Of a stretch of 13,349 nt of DNA, positions 1-6,651 are shown piece after piece. This stretch comes from Bacteroidales bacterium UBA1754 (lineage in GTDB: Bacteria; Bacteroidota; Bacteroidia; Bacteroidales; Paludibacteraceae). How positions within the stretch are numbered: the stretch's first letter is position 1; the number at the start of each line of letters is the position of its first letter. Position numbers and translations under genes: made by a program. The stretch covers positions 1 to 13,349 of the forward strand of contig DCHK01000059.1 of assembly GCA_002315615.1 (NCBI GenBank), given 5' to 3'. Below the pieces are notes generated by a model. That model had not been told where the DNA came from. It did no database searches and worked only from the letters and a program-made list of their open reading frames with translations.

Positions 1-24
1 GCAAAATAGTGATGAAGTCAGGAA

Positions 25-394
25 ATGTCTAAAAAAAATGGTACTGCTATTGTAAACGCAGTTATCGCAGGGGATATTTATGACGAATATGGAGAAATGC
101 TTCTCATTAAAAATGGTACACATGTCGACATTCAAGTAAAAGCATACAAAGGAACGCAAATGGGAAATACAGGAAAAATCGAAATTATTCCTATTTCCAC
201 CTCAGCTAAATTCCACCAATGGCACTTTCGATTTTTTTGCAATAATTGATGGACGACTCATCAATTTTCTTAACGAAGAAGTAGAATTCGAAGGAAACGA
301 ATCATGGATAAACAGCAGACAACAAGCAAGAGTACAAGCTGGAACATCATTCCAAGCAACAATAGCAAACGACTATTGGTTCAAAATAAAATAG
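25..394 (+). pseudogene. Frameshifted small beta-rich (envelope-type) protein remnant
   Basis: The frame opening at ATG 25 encodes 74 residues (MSKKNGTAIVNAVIAGDIYD...) and stops at 247-249. A second frame, shifted by one base, carries on a plausible protein (GTFDFFAIIDGRLINFLNEE ... VQAGTSFQATIANDYWFKIK) to a TAG at 392-394. Removing one C near 213-214 joins them as ...AKFTNGTFDFFAIIDG.... Motifs such as 'IKNGTHVDIQVKAYKGTQMGNTGKIEI' and 'VQAGTSFQATI' resemble the 'IPxGTxVxxxV...GxxGxxxI' repeats of Bacteroidota beta-rich envelope proteins of unknown function; this is recalled likeness, not a search. Frame 3 before the ATG (KIVMKSGNV, stop at 30-32) could be the original N-terminus, broken by a second single-base change at the A-tract around 28-38, so the gene may begin outside the window. 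A sequencing error could give the same picture. A terminator follows at 422-460. Confidence 0.6.
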
Positions 395-421
395 TTCTAA
401 AATTTTCAACGTATAACTAAT

Positions 422-460
422 AAGCGGAAAACTCAAAAAAAGAGTCTTCCGCTTGTTTTT
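422..460 (+). terminator. Rho-independent terminator after the remnant gene
   Basis: AAGCGGAAaACTC (422-434) pairs with GAGTcTTCCGCTT (442-454) around a 7-A loop, giving a 13-position stem with one mismatch, followed by GTTTTT. It ends + strand transcription coming from the left. It also lies just beyond the 3' end of the - strand tRNA; in that direction the stem is followed by ATTAGTTA, so it is a poorer terminator there. Confidence 0.85.
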
Positions 461-463
461 ATG

Positions 464-537
464 TGACCTTGGCGGGATTCTAACCCACGACTTTCAGAAC
501 CGGAATCTGACGTTCTATACAACTGAACTACAAGGCC
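464..537 (-). tRNA. tRNA-Arg, anticodon CCG (reads CGG)
   Basis: The - strand folds into a full cloverleaf of 74 nt including the discriminator. The acceptor is GGCCTTG/CAAGGTC with one G-U pair. T8 A9 follow, then D stem GTTC/GAAC with loop AGTTGTATA, G26, anticodon stem TCAGA/TCTGA with loop TTCCGGT (anticodon CCG, G37), variable loop AAGTC, T stem GTGGG/CCCGC with loop TTAGAAT, and discriminator A73. CCA is not encoded. The arginine identity elements known from E. coli (A20, C35, A/G73) are present, and the G15-C48 pair is kept. The oddity is that the nearly invariant G19 and C56 are U19 and A56, a matched change that would still let the D- and T-loops pair. A consensus promoter sits just upstream, which argues for a working gene rather than a tRNA fossil. 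Confidence 0.93.
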
Positions 538-548
538 GAAATTCATTA

Positions 549-579
549 CAAAGTTACGCTTTTTATTCGTTATTTCAAA
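549..579 (-). promoter_or_regulatory. Bacteroidota-type promoter of tRNA-Arg
   Basis: On the - strand, TTTG (576-579) is followed after 19 nt by TAACTTTG (549-556). This is a full match to the phylum consensus TTTG-N19-21-TAnnTTTG. The box ends about 11 nt before the mature tRNA 5' end at 537, so the leader would be very short. Confidence 0.75.
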
Positions 580-649
580 ACACCATTTTTATTCAAAACT
601 TTTTTATAATATTTAAGGTTTTACTGATTATTTTTTGGAGAATTTCTCT

Positions 650-657
650 TAATTTTG
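650..657 (+). promoter_or_regulatory. Putative -7 box of asnA
   Basis: TAATTTTG matches TAnnTTTG. It would place transcription start near 664, about 19 nt before the asnA ATG at 683. No good TTTG is found 19-21 nt upstream (the nearest, at 634-637, is only 12 nt away), so the -33 element is weak or absent and the call is tentative. Confidence 0.45.
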
Positions 658-682
658 TCTGATTTTTTAAGCATCATAAAAA

Positions 683-1720
683 ATGAGCAAACTAATAAAA
701 CCCGAAGGATATTCTCCAATCTTAGATTTACGAGAAACTGAGCAAGCAATAAAAATGATAAAAGATTGCTTTCAAGCAAATCTTTCGTCGGAACTGAAAT
801 TACGTCGCGTAACAGCACCTCTTTTTGTACTCAGAGGTATGGGTATAAACGACGATTTGAATGGCGTGGAGCGTCCTGTTACATTTCCTGTTAAAGATAT
901 GGGCGACCGCCAAGCAGAAGTTGTTCATTCTTTGGCAAAATGGAAAAGAATGACTTTGGCAGCACTTAATATAGAACAAGGACACGGCATTTATACCGAT
1001 ATGAACGCTATTCGCCCTGACGAAGAATTGGACAACCTACATTCACTTTATGTTGACCAATGGGATTGGGAACGCGTGATGAGCAAAGAAGAACGCTCGT
1101 TATCGTTCTTAAAAGAAATTGTGGTGAGAATATATAATGCGATGCTTCGCACCGAATATTTGGTGAGCGAAATGTATCCACAAATAAAACCTTGTTTGCC
1201 CGAAAAAATTACCTTTATTCATTCTGAAGAATTGCTTCAACTCTACCCTAACCTCACTCCAAAAGAGCGCGAGAATGAAATTACTAAAAAATATGGAGCA
1301 GTTTTCATTATGGGCATTGGAGGTAAACTCACTAACGGCGAAAAACACGACGGACGTGCACCCGACTACGACGATTGGTCGACAATAGCAGAAAACGGAT
1401 TTCAAGGACTCAATGGCGACATTTTGGTATGGAACACCGTGCTAAAACAAGCCATAGAACTCTCGTCGATGGGAATACGTGTAGATAAAGAAGCATTGCT
1501 TAGACAACTAAAACTTACAGGCGAAGAAAAACGCTTGGAACTTCAATTCCACAAATGTTTGATGAACGATGTTTATCCACTTTCAATTGGTGGTGGTATT
1601 GGTCAGTCGCGCTTGTGTATGTTCTTCCTTAAGAAAGCACACGTTGGCGAAATTCAAGCAAGTTTGTGGCCAGAATCGATACGCGAAGAATGTGCTAAAA
1701 ATGGCATTCCGTTGATATAA
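683..1720 (+). CDS. asnA: Aspartate--ammonia ligase (AsnA-type asparagine synthetase)
   Basis: This cytosolic enzyme makes L-asparagine from aspartate, ammonia and ATP, releasing AMP and pyrophosphate; unlike AsnB it uses free ammonia. The protein has 345 residues, slightly longer than the about 330 of E. coli AsnA, and appears complete. Its fold is related to class II aminoacyl-tRNA synthetases. Recognisable AsnA blocks are HSLAKWKRM (82-90), YVDQWDWE (123-130), HDGRAPDYDDW (222-232) and the glycine-rich SIGGGIGQSR (301-310) of the ATP site. The ATG at 683 gives a natural N-terminus (MSKLIKPEGYSPILDLRETE); there is no clear ribosome site, as is usual in this phylum. It is the only + strand gene between the tRNA and the convergent sulfatase, so it is probably monocistronic, with a -7 box at 650-657 and a terminator at 1816-1858. 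Confidence 0.97.
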   Translation: MSKLIKPEGYSPILDLRETEQAIKMIKDCFQANLSSELKLRRVTAPLFVLRGMGINDDLNGVERPVTFPVKDMGDRQAEVVHSLAKWKRMTLAALNIEQGHGIYTDMNAIRPDEELDNLHSLYVDQWDWERVMSKEERSLSFLKEIVVRIYNAMLRTEYLVSEMYPQIKPCLPEKITFIHSEELLQLYPNLTPKERENEITKKYGAVFIMGIGGKLTNGEKHDGRAPDYDDWSTIAENGFQGLNGDILVWNTVLKQAIELSSMGIRVDKEALLRQLKLTGEEKRLELQFHKCLMNDVYPLSIGGGIGQSRLCMFFLKKAHVGEIQASLWPESIREECAKNGIPLI

Positions 1721-1721
1721 C

Positions 1722-1818
1722 AGATACGAGAAACAAGAAACAAGAATTGAAAATCATTGAGCGAAGCGAAATAATTGAAAATCATCGACCAAAAGGGAGA
1801 TAAACAAGATACGAGAAA
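1722..1818. repeat. Short direct repeats in the asnA 3' spacer
   Basis: Two short motifs are each present twice in about 100 nt: AGATACGAGAAA at 1722-1733 and 1807-1818, and AATTGAAAATCAT at 1745-1757 and 1773-1785. The block lies between the asnA stop and the shared terminator. No frame crosses it convincingly. It may be a local duplication or the debris of a dispersed intergenic repeat; one window cannot decide. Confidence 0.55.
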
Positions 1819-1858
1819 AGAGTTGATTTTTTTTAGAAATTCAACTCTTTTTTATTTT
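1816..1858. terminator. Terminator between convergent asnA and the sulfatase gene
   Basis: AAAAGAGTTGA (1816-1826) pairs perfectly over 11 bp with TCAACTCTTTT (1841-1851), with a 14-nt loop, followed on the + strand by TTATTTTTTA. It is a good terminator for asnA. Read on the - strand the stem ends in TTTT before CTCG, so it may also stop the sulfatase transcript, whose stop codon is at 1859-1861. Confidence 0.8.
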
Positions 1859-3838
1859 TTATTCTTTATAAATCAGTTCATTACTATTCATTCTTTCCAT
1901 ATACTGCTGAATGATAGATTTCAATTCGGCAGTCATACACTGAAGCGTATCTTGGGACATTGAATCAAGCACATTATTTTCGAGCAATACGTCCGTTTTG
2001 AAACGATAGGCACTTTGCACATTTTTTCCATCGAAACAAATCATATAATCATTTTTCAAAAACTGATAAATTCCAGTTCCTGGCAAATAATTTACGGCGA
2101 ATTTCTCATCGATAGGCGTATTCAAAGCATCTTGACCAAAAGCCACATAAGGTTTATCGTAGTGCAAAATTCCGAGTACAGTTGGCATAATGTCAATTTG
2201 TTGCGCAATGCGAACTGTATCATAACCACGCAAATCAGTCATACCTGGCGCATAATAAATAACGGGTACTTTATAATATCCCAAAGATGTAAGATATTCT
2301 GGTTCGATGTTGCAACTTGTATGGTCGGCAGTTAACACAAAAAGTGTGTTGTTAAACCACGGTTGATTTTTCGCTTTTTCAAAAAACTTTCGCAAAGCAT
2401 TGTCGGTATAACCAACACACTCAAAAAGTGGTTCTTCGCCTTTGGGGAACACACCTTTATACTTTTCGGGTACAACAAATGGTGAGTGAGATGACGCCGT
2501 GAAAATCGAAGTAACAAAAGGTTGTTTCATATCAGACATTTTGTCGCAAAAAAACTGCAAAAATTCTTCGTCCCAAATTGCCCAAGTTCCATCAAAATCA
2601 TCTTCGCCATTGTAACGTGGGTCATCATCATATTCCGTTCTGCCAAGATATTGCTGAAAACCAACTGAATTTGCAAATGCTTGAAATCCCATTGAACCAT
2701 TCATTGCGCCGTGAAAAAATGCCGACTGATAACCTTTTTTTTTCGTGAGTTCGCCAGCAACACTCGACACGTCATTCAATGCCGAAGGCGTGAGAAAAAA
2801 TGGTTCTATAAAATTGGGAATCGACGACAAAACCGATGGCATTCCATCTATACTTTTACGACCATTGCTATAAGAATATTCGAAAGTATAACTTTGCTGA
2901 ATAAGCGAATCGAGAAATGGCGTATAACCCTTGTAATTGCCATTGTGCAACGTTTTGTTGTACGCTCCGAAATGCTGTTTACCGAAACTTTCAAGAATAA
3001 AAACCACCACATTTTTAGGCGTAAATGCAACAGAATCAGCAGGAAAATGAATGGGCGAATAAAGTTTTTCGGCTTCAGTTTTCGTCATATAATTCGGATT
3101 GACAAACGTTTTTTTGCCTATCGTTCGGAGCATTGTGAAAGGTGTATTTAGCACAATTCCAGCATCCATTGGGTGAGAAACATATTGGTTTGCATTACTC
3201 AACGTGATAGGACGTGTGGCAGTCGTCGCCCCTCCACGAACACCAATAATAATCAATGGAATAGAAAGCAACAAACACAAAGATTGCACTACATAATAAC
3301 GCAAATGAGTTTTTTCTTTTTGCTCACTTGGGAAGACGAATAGTTTGTAAAAAACAAACGCAAATGCCACAACGACCAAAAACAAATAGAAATACGAAAC
3401 AGATTCCGACAAAAGTATTCCAAAAATATTTTCTTCGTTTCCAAATTCTGAGAAAACGCTCATTGTCGTTCGGCGTCCAGTAAACTGAAAATAAACGCAA
3501 TCAATAACATTTATCGCAACCGCCAATGTGTTGATTATCACAAATATCCAACGAACAATTTTATAATATATAGGTCGTTCTTTGTAGTGAAGTGGAAATA
3601 AAAAAAGTAGCACAAAAAGTACATTTGTGTAAAGTATGGCAGTGGTATCGAACACCAAACCTGCCGAAAGTAAATGAAAGAAATAACTTACCGTCATATA
3701 ATCGGCAAAAGTGCTGTAATTCATCACGATAAACAATACACGACAAAGCGTGTACGATAGATATACCAGCAACAAATTGCAAAGCAAAGCCCACACATTT
3801 GTAAATGCCGATTCTTTAAATTTACCTTTCAAATACAT
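1859..3838 (-). CDS. LTA-synthase-family membrane sulfatase/phosphotransferase
   Basis: The 659-residue protein has about five N-terminal membrane helices (within residues 15-200) and a C-terminal alkaline-phosphatase/sulfatase-fold domain facing the periplasm. Expected metal and active-site positions can be seen: E283 in VVVFILESF, S329 in SNGRKSIDG at the nucleophile site, H451 in ASSHSPF, and D505-H506 in VLTADHTS. In Gram-positive LtaS the nucleophile is Thr; here Ser stands in its place. LtaS relatives transfer phosphoglycerol or similar phospho-groups from lipids. A Gram-negative bacterium should have no lipoteichoic acid, so the substrate is unknown; a phospholipid-to-glycan or lipid transfer is only an inference. 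A longer frame starts with TTG at 3859, but that codon lies inside the -7 box, so the ATG at 3836-3838 (MYLKGKFKES) is preferred. The gene diverges from a phosphatase gene across a foldback element. Confidence 0.88.
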   Translation of the reverse strand: MYLKGKFKESAFTNVWALLCNLLLVYLSYTLCRVLFIVMNYSTFADYMTVSYFFHLLSAGLVFDTTAILYTNVLFVLLFLFPLHYKERPIYYKIVRWIFVIINTLAVAINVIDCVYFQFTGRRTTMSVFSEFGNEENIFGILLSESVSYFYLFLVVVAFAFVFYKLFVFPSEQKEKTHLRYYVVQSLCLLLSIPLIIIGVRGGATTATRPITLSNANQYVSHPMDAGIVLNTPFTMLRTIGKKTFVNPNYMTKTEAEKLYSPIHFPADSVAFTPKNVVVFILESFGKQHFGAYNKTLHNGNYKGYTPFLDSLIQQSYTFEYSYSNGRKSIDGMPSVLSSIPNFIEPFFLTPSALNDVSSVAGELTKKKGYQSAFFHGAMNGSMGFQAFANSVGFQQYLGRTEYDDDPRYNGEDDFDGTWAIWDEEFLQFFCDKMSDMKQPFVTSIFTASSHSPFVVPEKYKGVFPKGEEPLFECVGYTDNALRKFFEKAKNQPWFNNTLFVLTADHTSCNIEPEYLTSLGYYKVPVIYYAPGMTDLRGYDTVRIAQQIDIMPTVLGILHYDKPYVAFGQDALNTPIDEKFAVNYLPGTGIYQFLKNDYMICFDGKNVQSAYRFKTDVLLENNVLDSMSQDTLQCMTAELKSIIQQYMERMNSNELIYKE

Positions 3839-3856
3839 TATTTTCAATATTTTGTA

Positions 3857-3864
3857 CAAAGGTA
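3857..3864 (-). promoter_or_regulatory. Putative -7 box of the sulfatase gene
   Basis: The - strand reads TACCTTTG, a match to TAnnTTTG, which puts transcription start near 3850 and leaves about 12 nt before the ATG at 3838. The expected -33 region (about 3884-3889) falls inside the left terminal repeat of the adjoining foldback element and has no good TTTG. The element may therefore have replaced the original -33 box. Confidence 0.5.
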
Positions 3865-3869
3865 AGAAT

Positions 3870-4064
3870 TTAGAAGTTGTTTAAATTTTATTGATTGATT
3901 TTTTTGTATTACAGCGAATCAGTTTCGGCTTCTTTGAGTCTGTTTTTGGCATCTTTTATTTGTTATATTTTGGAAATAGCCCGCTATTCCCTACAAAACA
4001 ACAAACAAAATCTACACAAAAACATTTCTCAAATAATCTCGAAATAAAATTTAACAACTTCTTA
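3870..4064. mobile_element. MITE-like foldback element, 195 bp
   Basis: The left end (3870-3890, TTAGAAGTTGTT...TTTTA) and the inverted right end (4064-4045, TAAGAAGTTGTT...TTTTA) match over about 20 nt with one mismatch and one single-base gap. GAAT lies directly outside each end (3866-3869 and 4065-4068), like a target duplication. The similarity continues inward. A segment near 3945-3979 matches the inverse of 4017-3984 (both share TGTTTTTG, TTTGTT and AATAG), and the centre is a hairpin GGAAATAG-CCCG-CTATTCCC. The whole unit is thus a large imperfect palindrome with about 30 extra bases in the left arm. No transposase frame fits inside, so it would be non-autonomous. It fills most of the 300-nt divergent spacer. 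The family is not identified; identity as a transposable element is inferred from structure. Confidence 0.65.
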
Positions 4065-4084
4065 GAATCAAAAAAATTACCAAT

Positions 4085-4117
4085 CTTGCATCGCTAAACC
4101 GATTTATTGTAAATTTG
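4085..4117 (+). promoter_or_regulatory. Promoter of the phosphatase gene
   Basis: CTTG (4085-4088), then 21 nt, then TAAATTTG (4110-4117) fit the Bacteroidota consensus apart from one base in the -33 box. Transcription would start near 4124, about 15 nt before the ATG at 4139. The promoter lies just outside the foldback element. Confidence 0.6.
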
Positions 4118-4138
4118 CAAACCAAAAAAACAAAGAAA

Positions 4139-5392
4139 ATGAGCAATACAAGCAAACGCAAAATTTGGATTAGCATTACAATTATAGTAATAGCAGTTTT
4201 AGGACTTTGGGTAAACTCACGCTGGCACGCTTGGTTTTACAACCCCGAAGAAGAAGCCTATTCACCACTTGACAAGCCAGGAAGAATTATGCTCACTTTT
4301 GGCGATGAAAACGAACTTTCGAGAAACATTAGTTGGCAGTACGATTCGGTTGCTTGCAATAATTCTTTTGTGGAATTGGTTGACACTTTGGCACACGACA
4401 CAAGTAGAATTGACGCCCAAGGCGAAGTTTTTCAGTCGCGAAACGGGAAAATGACCTATTATGTAGCAAAACTTCGACAACTGAAAAGTGGAAAAGTTTA
4501 TTCTTATCGCGTACACAATGCCGAAAAGCATTCCGATTGGTATTATTTCAGCACGCAAAACACAACACCCGAAAAATTTGCATTTATGTTTGTCGGCGAC
4601 ATTCAAGACACCATTGGTGGCACTACTAACGAACTGCTACGAAATGCTTTGCAAAAAAATAAAGACGCCGAATTTCTTGTGTGCGGAGGCGACCTTACAG
4701 AGCGCCCTACCGACAAAGATTGGCAACAAACTTTTACAGGATTGGACTCTATTTCGCAATCAATGCCAATTTTGAGCATTACGGGAAATCACGACTACCT
4801 TAAATATCCTATTAGGAAATTGGAACGCCGTTTTTCGCTTGTTTTTTCATATTTTCTCGACTCAAAAATCAATGACAATCAAGTTTATACATTGAAATAT
4901 AACAACATTCAAATTTTCTGTTTGGACAGCAATCGTGAATTTTTCTTCCTTTGGAAACAAAAAAAATGGTTGGAAAATGAACTAAAAAATAGCGATGCAA
5001 AATGGAAAATTGTAGTTATTCACCACCCTATTTTTTCGGCAAAAAGCAAAAGCAGACACAAAGCGCAACGCAATTTTTTCAATCCATTGTTTGAAGAATA
5101 TGGTGTAGATTTGGTTTTGCAAGGACACGAACACACCTACGCAAGAATGACGAGCAAAAATGAAAATGGAGAAAAAGCAACGCCCATATACACCATAAGT
5201 CATTGTTCGCCAAAGTGTTACAATGCTCGTCGCACCGACATTTTTGATTTTGTAAATATGGAAGGCAGATACTACCAAATGATTCGCACAAACAACGACA
5301 CACTATCAATTAGTACATATAGTATTTACGACCACACTTTGATTGATTCTGTTGCTATAACAAACACAAACGGCACAAAATCAATTAGATAA
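4139..5392 (+). CDS. Membrane-anchored purple-acid-phosphatase-like metallophosphoesterase
   Basis: The 417-residue protein has a basic N-terminus and one hydrophobic segment (about residues 8-26) that would anchor it in the inner membrane or act as a signal peptide. Next comes a fibronectin-like N-terminal domain typical of purple acid phosphatases (about 45-140), then a calcineurin-type catalytic domain. The five metal-binding blocks are in order: GDIQ (D154), GGDL (D185), GNHDY (N217-H218), VIHHP (H295-H296) and GHEHTYAR (H330 and H332). It should hydrolyse phosphoesters in the periplasm; the substrate cannot be read from sequence. The canonical plant-type GDLxY tyrosine is not obvious. 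A TTG at 4115 extends the frame by 8 codons but lies inside the -7 box, so ATG 4139 is chosen. It is divergent from the sulfatase and meets the permease gene tail to tail with only 2 nt between the stop codons. Confidence 0.88.
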   Translation: MSNTSKRKIWISITIIVIAVLGLWVNSRWHAWFYNPEEEAYSPLDKPGRIMLTFGDENELSRNISWQYDSVACNNSFVELVDTLAHDTSRIDAQGEVFQSRNGKMTYYVAKLRQLKSGKVYSYRVHNAEKHSDWYYFSTQNTTPEKFAFMFVGDIQDTIGGTTNELLRNALQKNKDAEFLVCGGDLTERPTDKDWQQTFTGLDSISQSMPILSITGNHDYLKYPIRKLERRFSLVFSYFLDSKINDNQVYTLKYNNIQIFCLDSNREFFFLWKQKKWLENELKNSDAKWKIVVIHHPIFSAKSKSRHKAQRNFFNPLFEEYGVDLVLQGHEHTYARMTSKNENGEKATPIYTISHCSPKCYNARRTDIFDFVNMEGRYYQMIRTNNDTLSISTYSIYDHTLIDSVAITNTNGTKSIR

Positions 5393-5394
5393 AA

Positions 5395-6603
5395 TCATTG
5401 CTTAATAAATTTTGTGGGATAAGCAACCGAAAGGAATCCAAAAACAAGTACAGTAAAGAAAACGCAAATCAAATCGAAAAATTGCAAACTGACAGGATAT
5501 GCGCTTACGATAAAATCGCCTTCGGCATTGCCAAGACGAATAATGCCAAAATGCTGTTGCAACAAGCAAAGCACAATGCCGATAGTCATTCCTATCAAAG
5601 CACCCAACATAGAAATCAGCCAACCTTCGAAAATGAAAATCCATCGCACTTGTTTGCGAGTTGCACCCATTTTGAAAAAGATATTTATATCTTCTTTTTT
5701 CTCGATAATGAGCATCGAAAGCGAACCTATGATATTGAAAACCGCAATGAGCAAAATGAAACTCAAAATTAGGTAAGTTATCCATTTTTCTACTTTCATA
5801 ATGCGATAAAACTCACCTTGTTGCTCGTATTTGTCTTGCACACTAAAACGATCGGAAAACTTCTTTAGCAGTGCTTTTTTAACTTGTTGAACATCTGCGT
5901 TTTCGGCTACTTTTATTTCTATCGACGAAACAACATTTTCGTTGTAATCGAACAATTGTTGCGCAAAATTCAACGGAATTATCATATATTTTGAATCGTA
6001 TTCCGCCTGTTTGACCGAAAAAACTCCCGACACATAAATCATCTGTTGCTTGAACGACGATTCAGGGTTGGCAATATTCACACGACCAACTCGTTTTGGA
6101 ACATAAATGCTAATGGGACTTATAAAATTTGTGTTCAAATCTGTAAGCGTTGCCAATCCTGCACCTGCCACAGCAAAATTATTTCCGTTTTGTTCTATAA
6201 TATAGTTGCCATAAATTATGAGTTTTTGAATATTCGTAGTTTCTTTGAATTTATCTGTAACTCCTTTTATGACAACAGGTTGTTGCTTTTCGTCGTTACG
6301 AATCAAAGCATTATCTTCGAGTACAGGCGAAAAAACCGCCACGCCCTCCATCGACTTAATACTTTCAATTTCGGGCGTAATTTCAAAAGTTTTACCTTCG
6401 AGCAACGATATTTTCAAATCGGCATCAAAGTCGCTGAACAAACTTTGCACCAATTCCTCGAAACCATTATACACCGAAAGCACACACACAAGCGCCATCG
6501 TTGCTACACATATTCCGCCAGCCGAAATATATGAAACAATATTCACCGCATTGTGCGATTTTTTAGAAAAAAGGTATCGGAATGCTATTCGAAACGAAAA
6601 CAC
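5395..6603 (-). CDS. LolC/LolE-family ABC transporter permease
   Basis: The 402-residue inner-membrane protein has the LolC/E (FtsX/MacB-type) layout. Helix 1 is at about 24-46 in a typical N-terminus (RYLFSKKSHNAVNIVSYISA), followed by a periplasmic domain of some 225 residues. Helices 2-4 are at about 274-300, 322-348 and 377-396. The cytoplasmic stretch EKKEDINIFFKMGATRKQ (301-318) is the usual coupling region that contacts the ATPase. Family members extract outer-membrane lipoproteins from the inner membrane; the ATPase partner (LolD-like) is not in this window. The start is a GTG at 6601-6603: an upstream in-frame stop lies only 12-15 nt away and the next Met is residue 36, while the GTG gives the expected N-terminus. 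It is last in the - strand operon, 48 nt after rbfA. No terminator is visible before the convergent gene. Confidence 0.9.
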   Translation of the reverse strand: MFSFRIAFRYLFSKKSHNAVNIVSYISAGGICVATMALVCVLSVYNGFEELVQSLFSDFDADLKISLLEGKTFEITPEIESIKSMEGVAVFSPVLEDNALIRNDEKQQPVVIKGVTDKFKETTNIQKLIIYGNYIIEQNGNNFAVAGAGLATLTDLNTNFISPISIYVPKRVGRVNIANPESSFKQQMIYVSGVFSVKQAEYDSKYMIIPLNFAQQLFDYNENVVSSIEIKVAENADVQQVKKALLKKFSDRFSVQDKYEQQGEFYRIMKVEKWITYLILSFILLIAVFNIIGSLSMLIIEKKEDINIFFKMGATRKQVRWIFIFEGWLISMLGALIGMTIGIVLCLLQQHFGIIRLGNAEGDFIVSAYPVSLQFFDLICVFFTVLVFGFLSVAYPTKFIKQ

Positions 6604-6651
6604 GATTTCAATTATTCAATTTAACAATTTGACAATGAGCAAATTATGATT

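Noticed and set aside
464..537. tRNA as an attachment site for an integrated element
   Set aside because: No integrase, no repeat of the tRNA 3' end elsewhere in the window, and ordinary housekeeping genes on the right side.
2711..3151. 146-codon + strand frame opposite the sulfatase
   Set aside because: It starts inside the sulfatase gene on the other strand and has a basic, motif-free composition.
3891..4097. 68-codon + strand frame in the divergent spacer
   Set aside because: It covers the inverted-repeat element, is dominated by AT-driven Phe/Leu/Lys, starts without an ATG, and has no recognisable motif.
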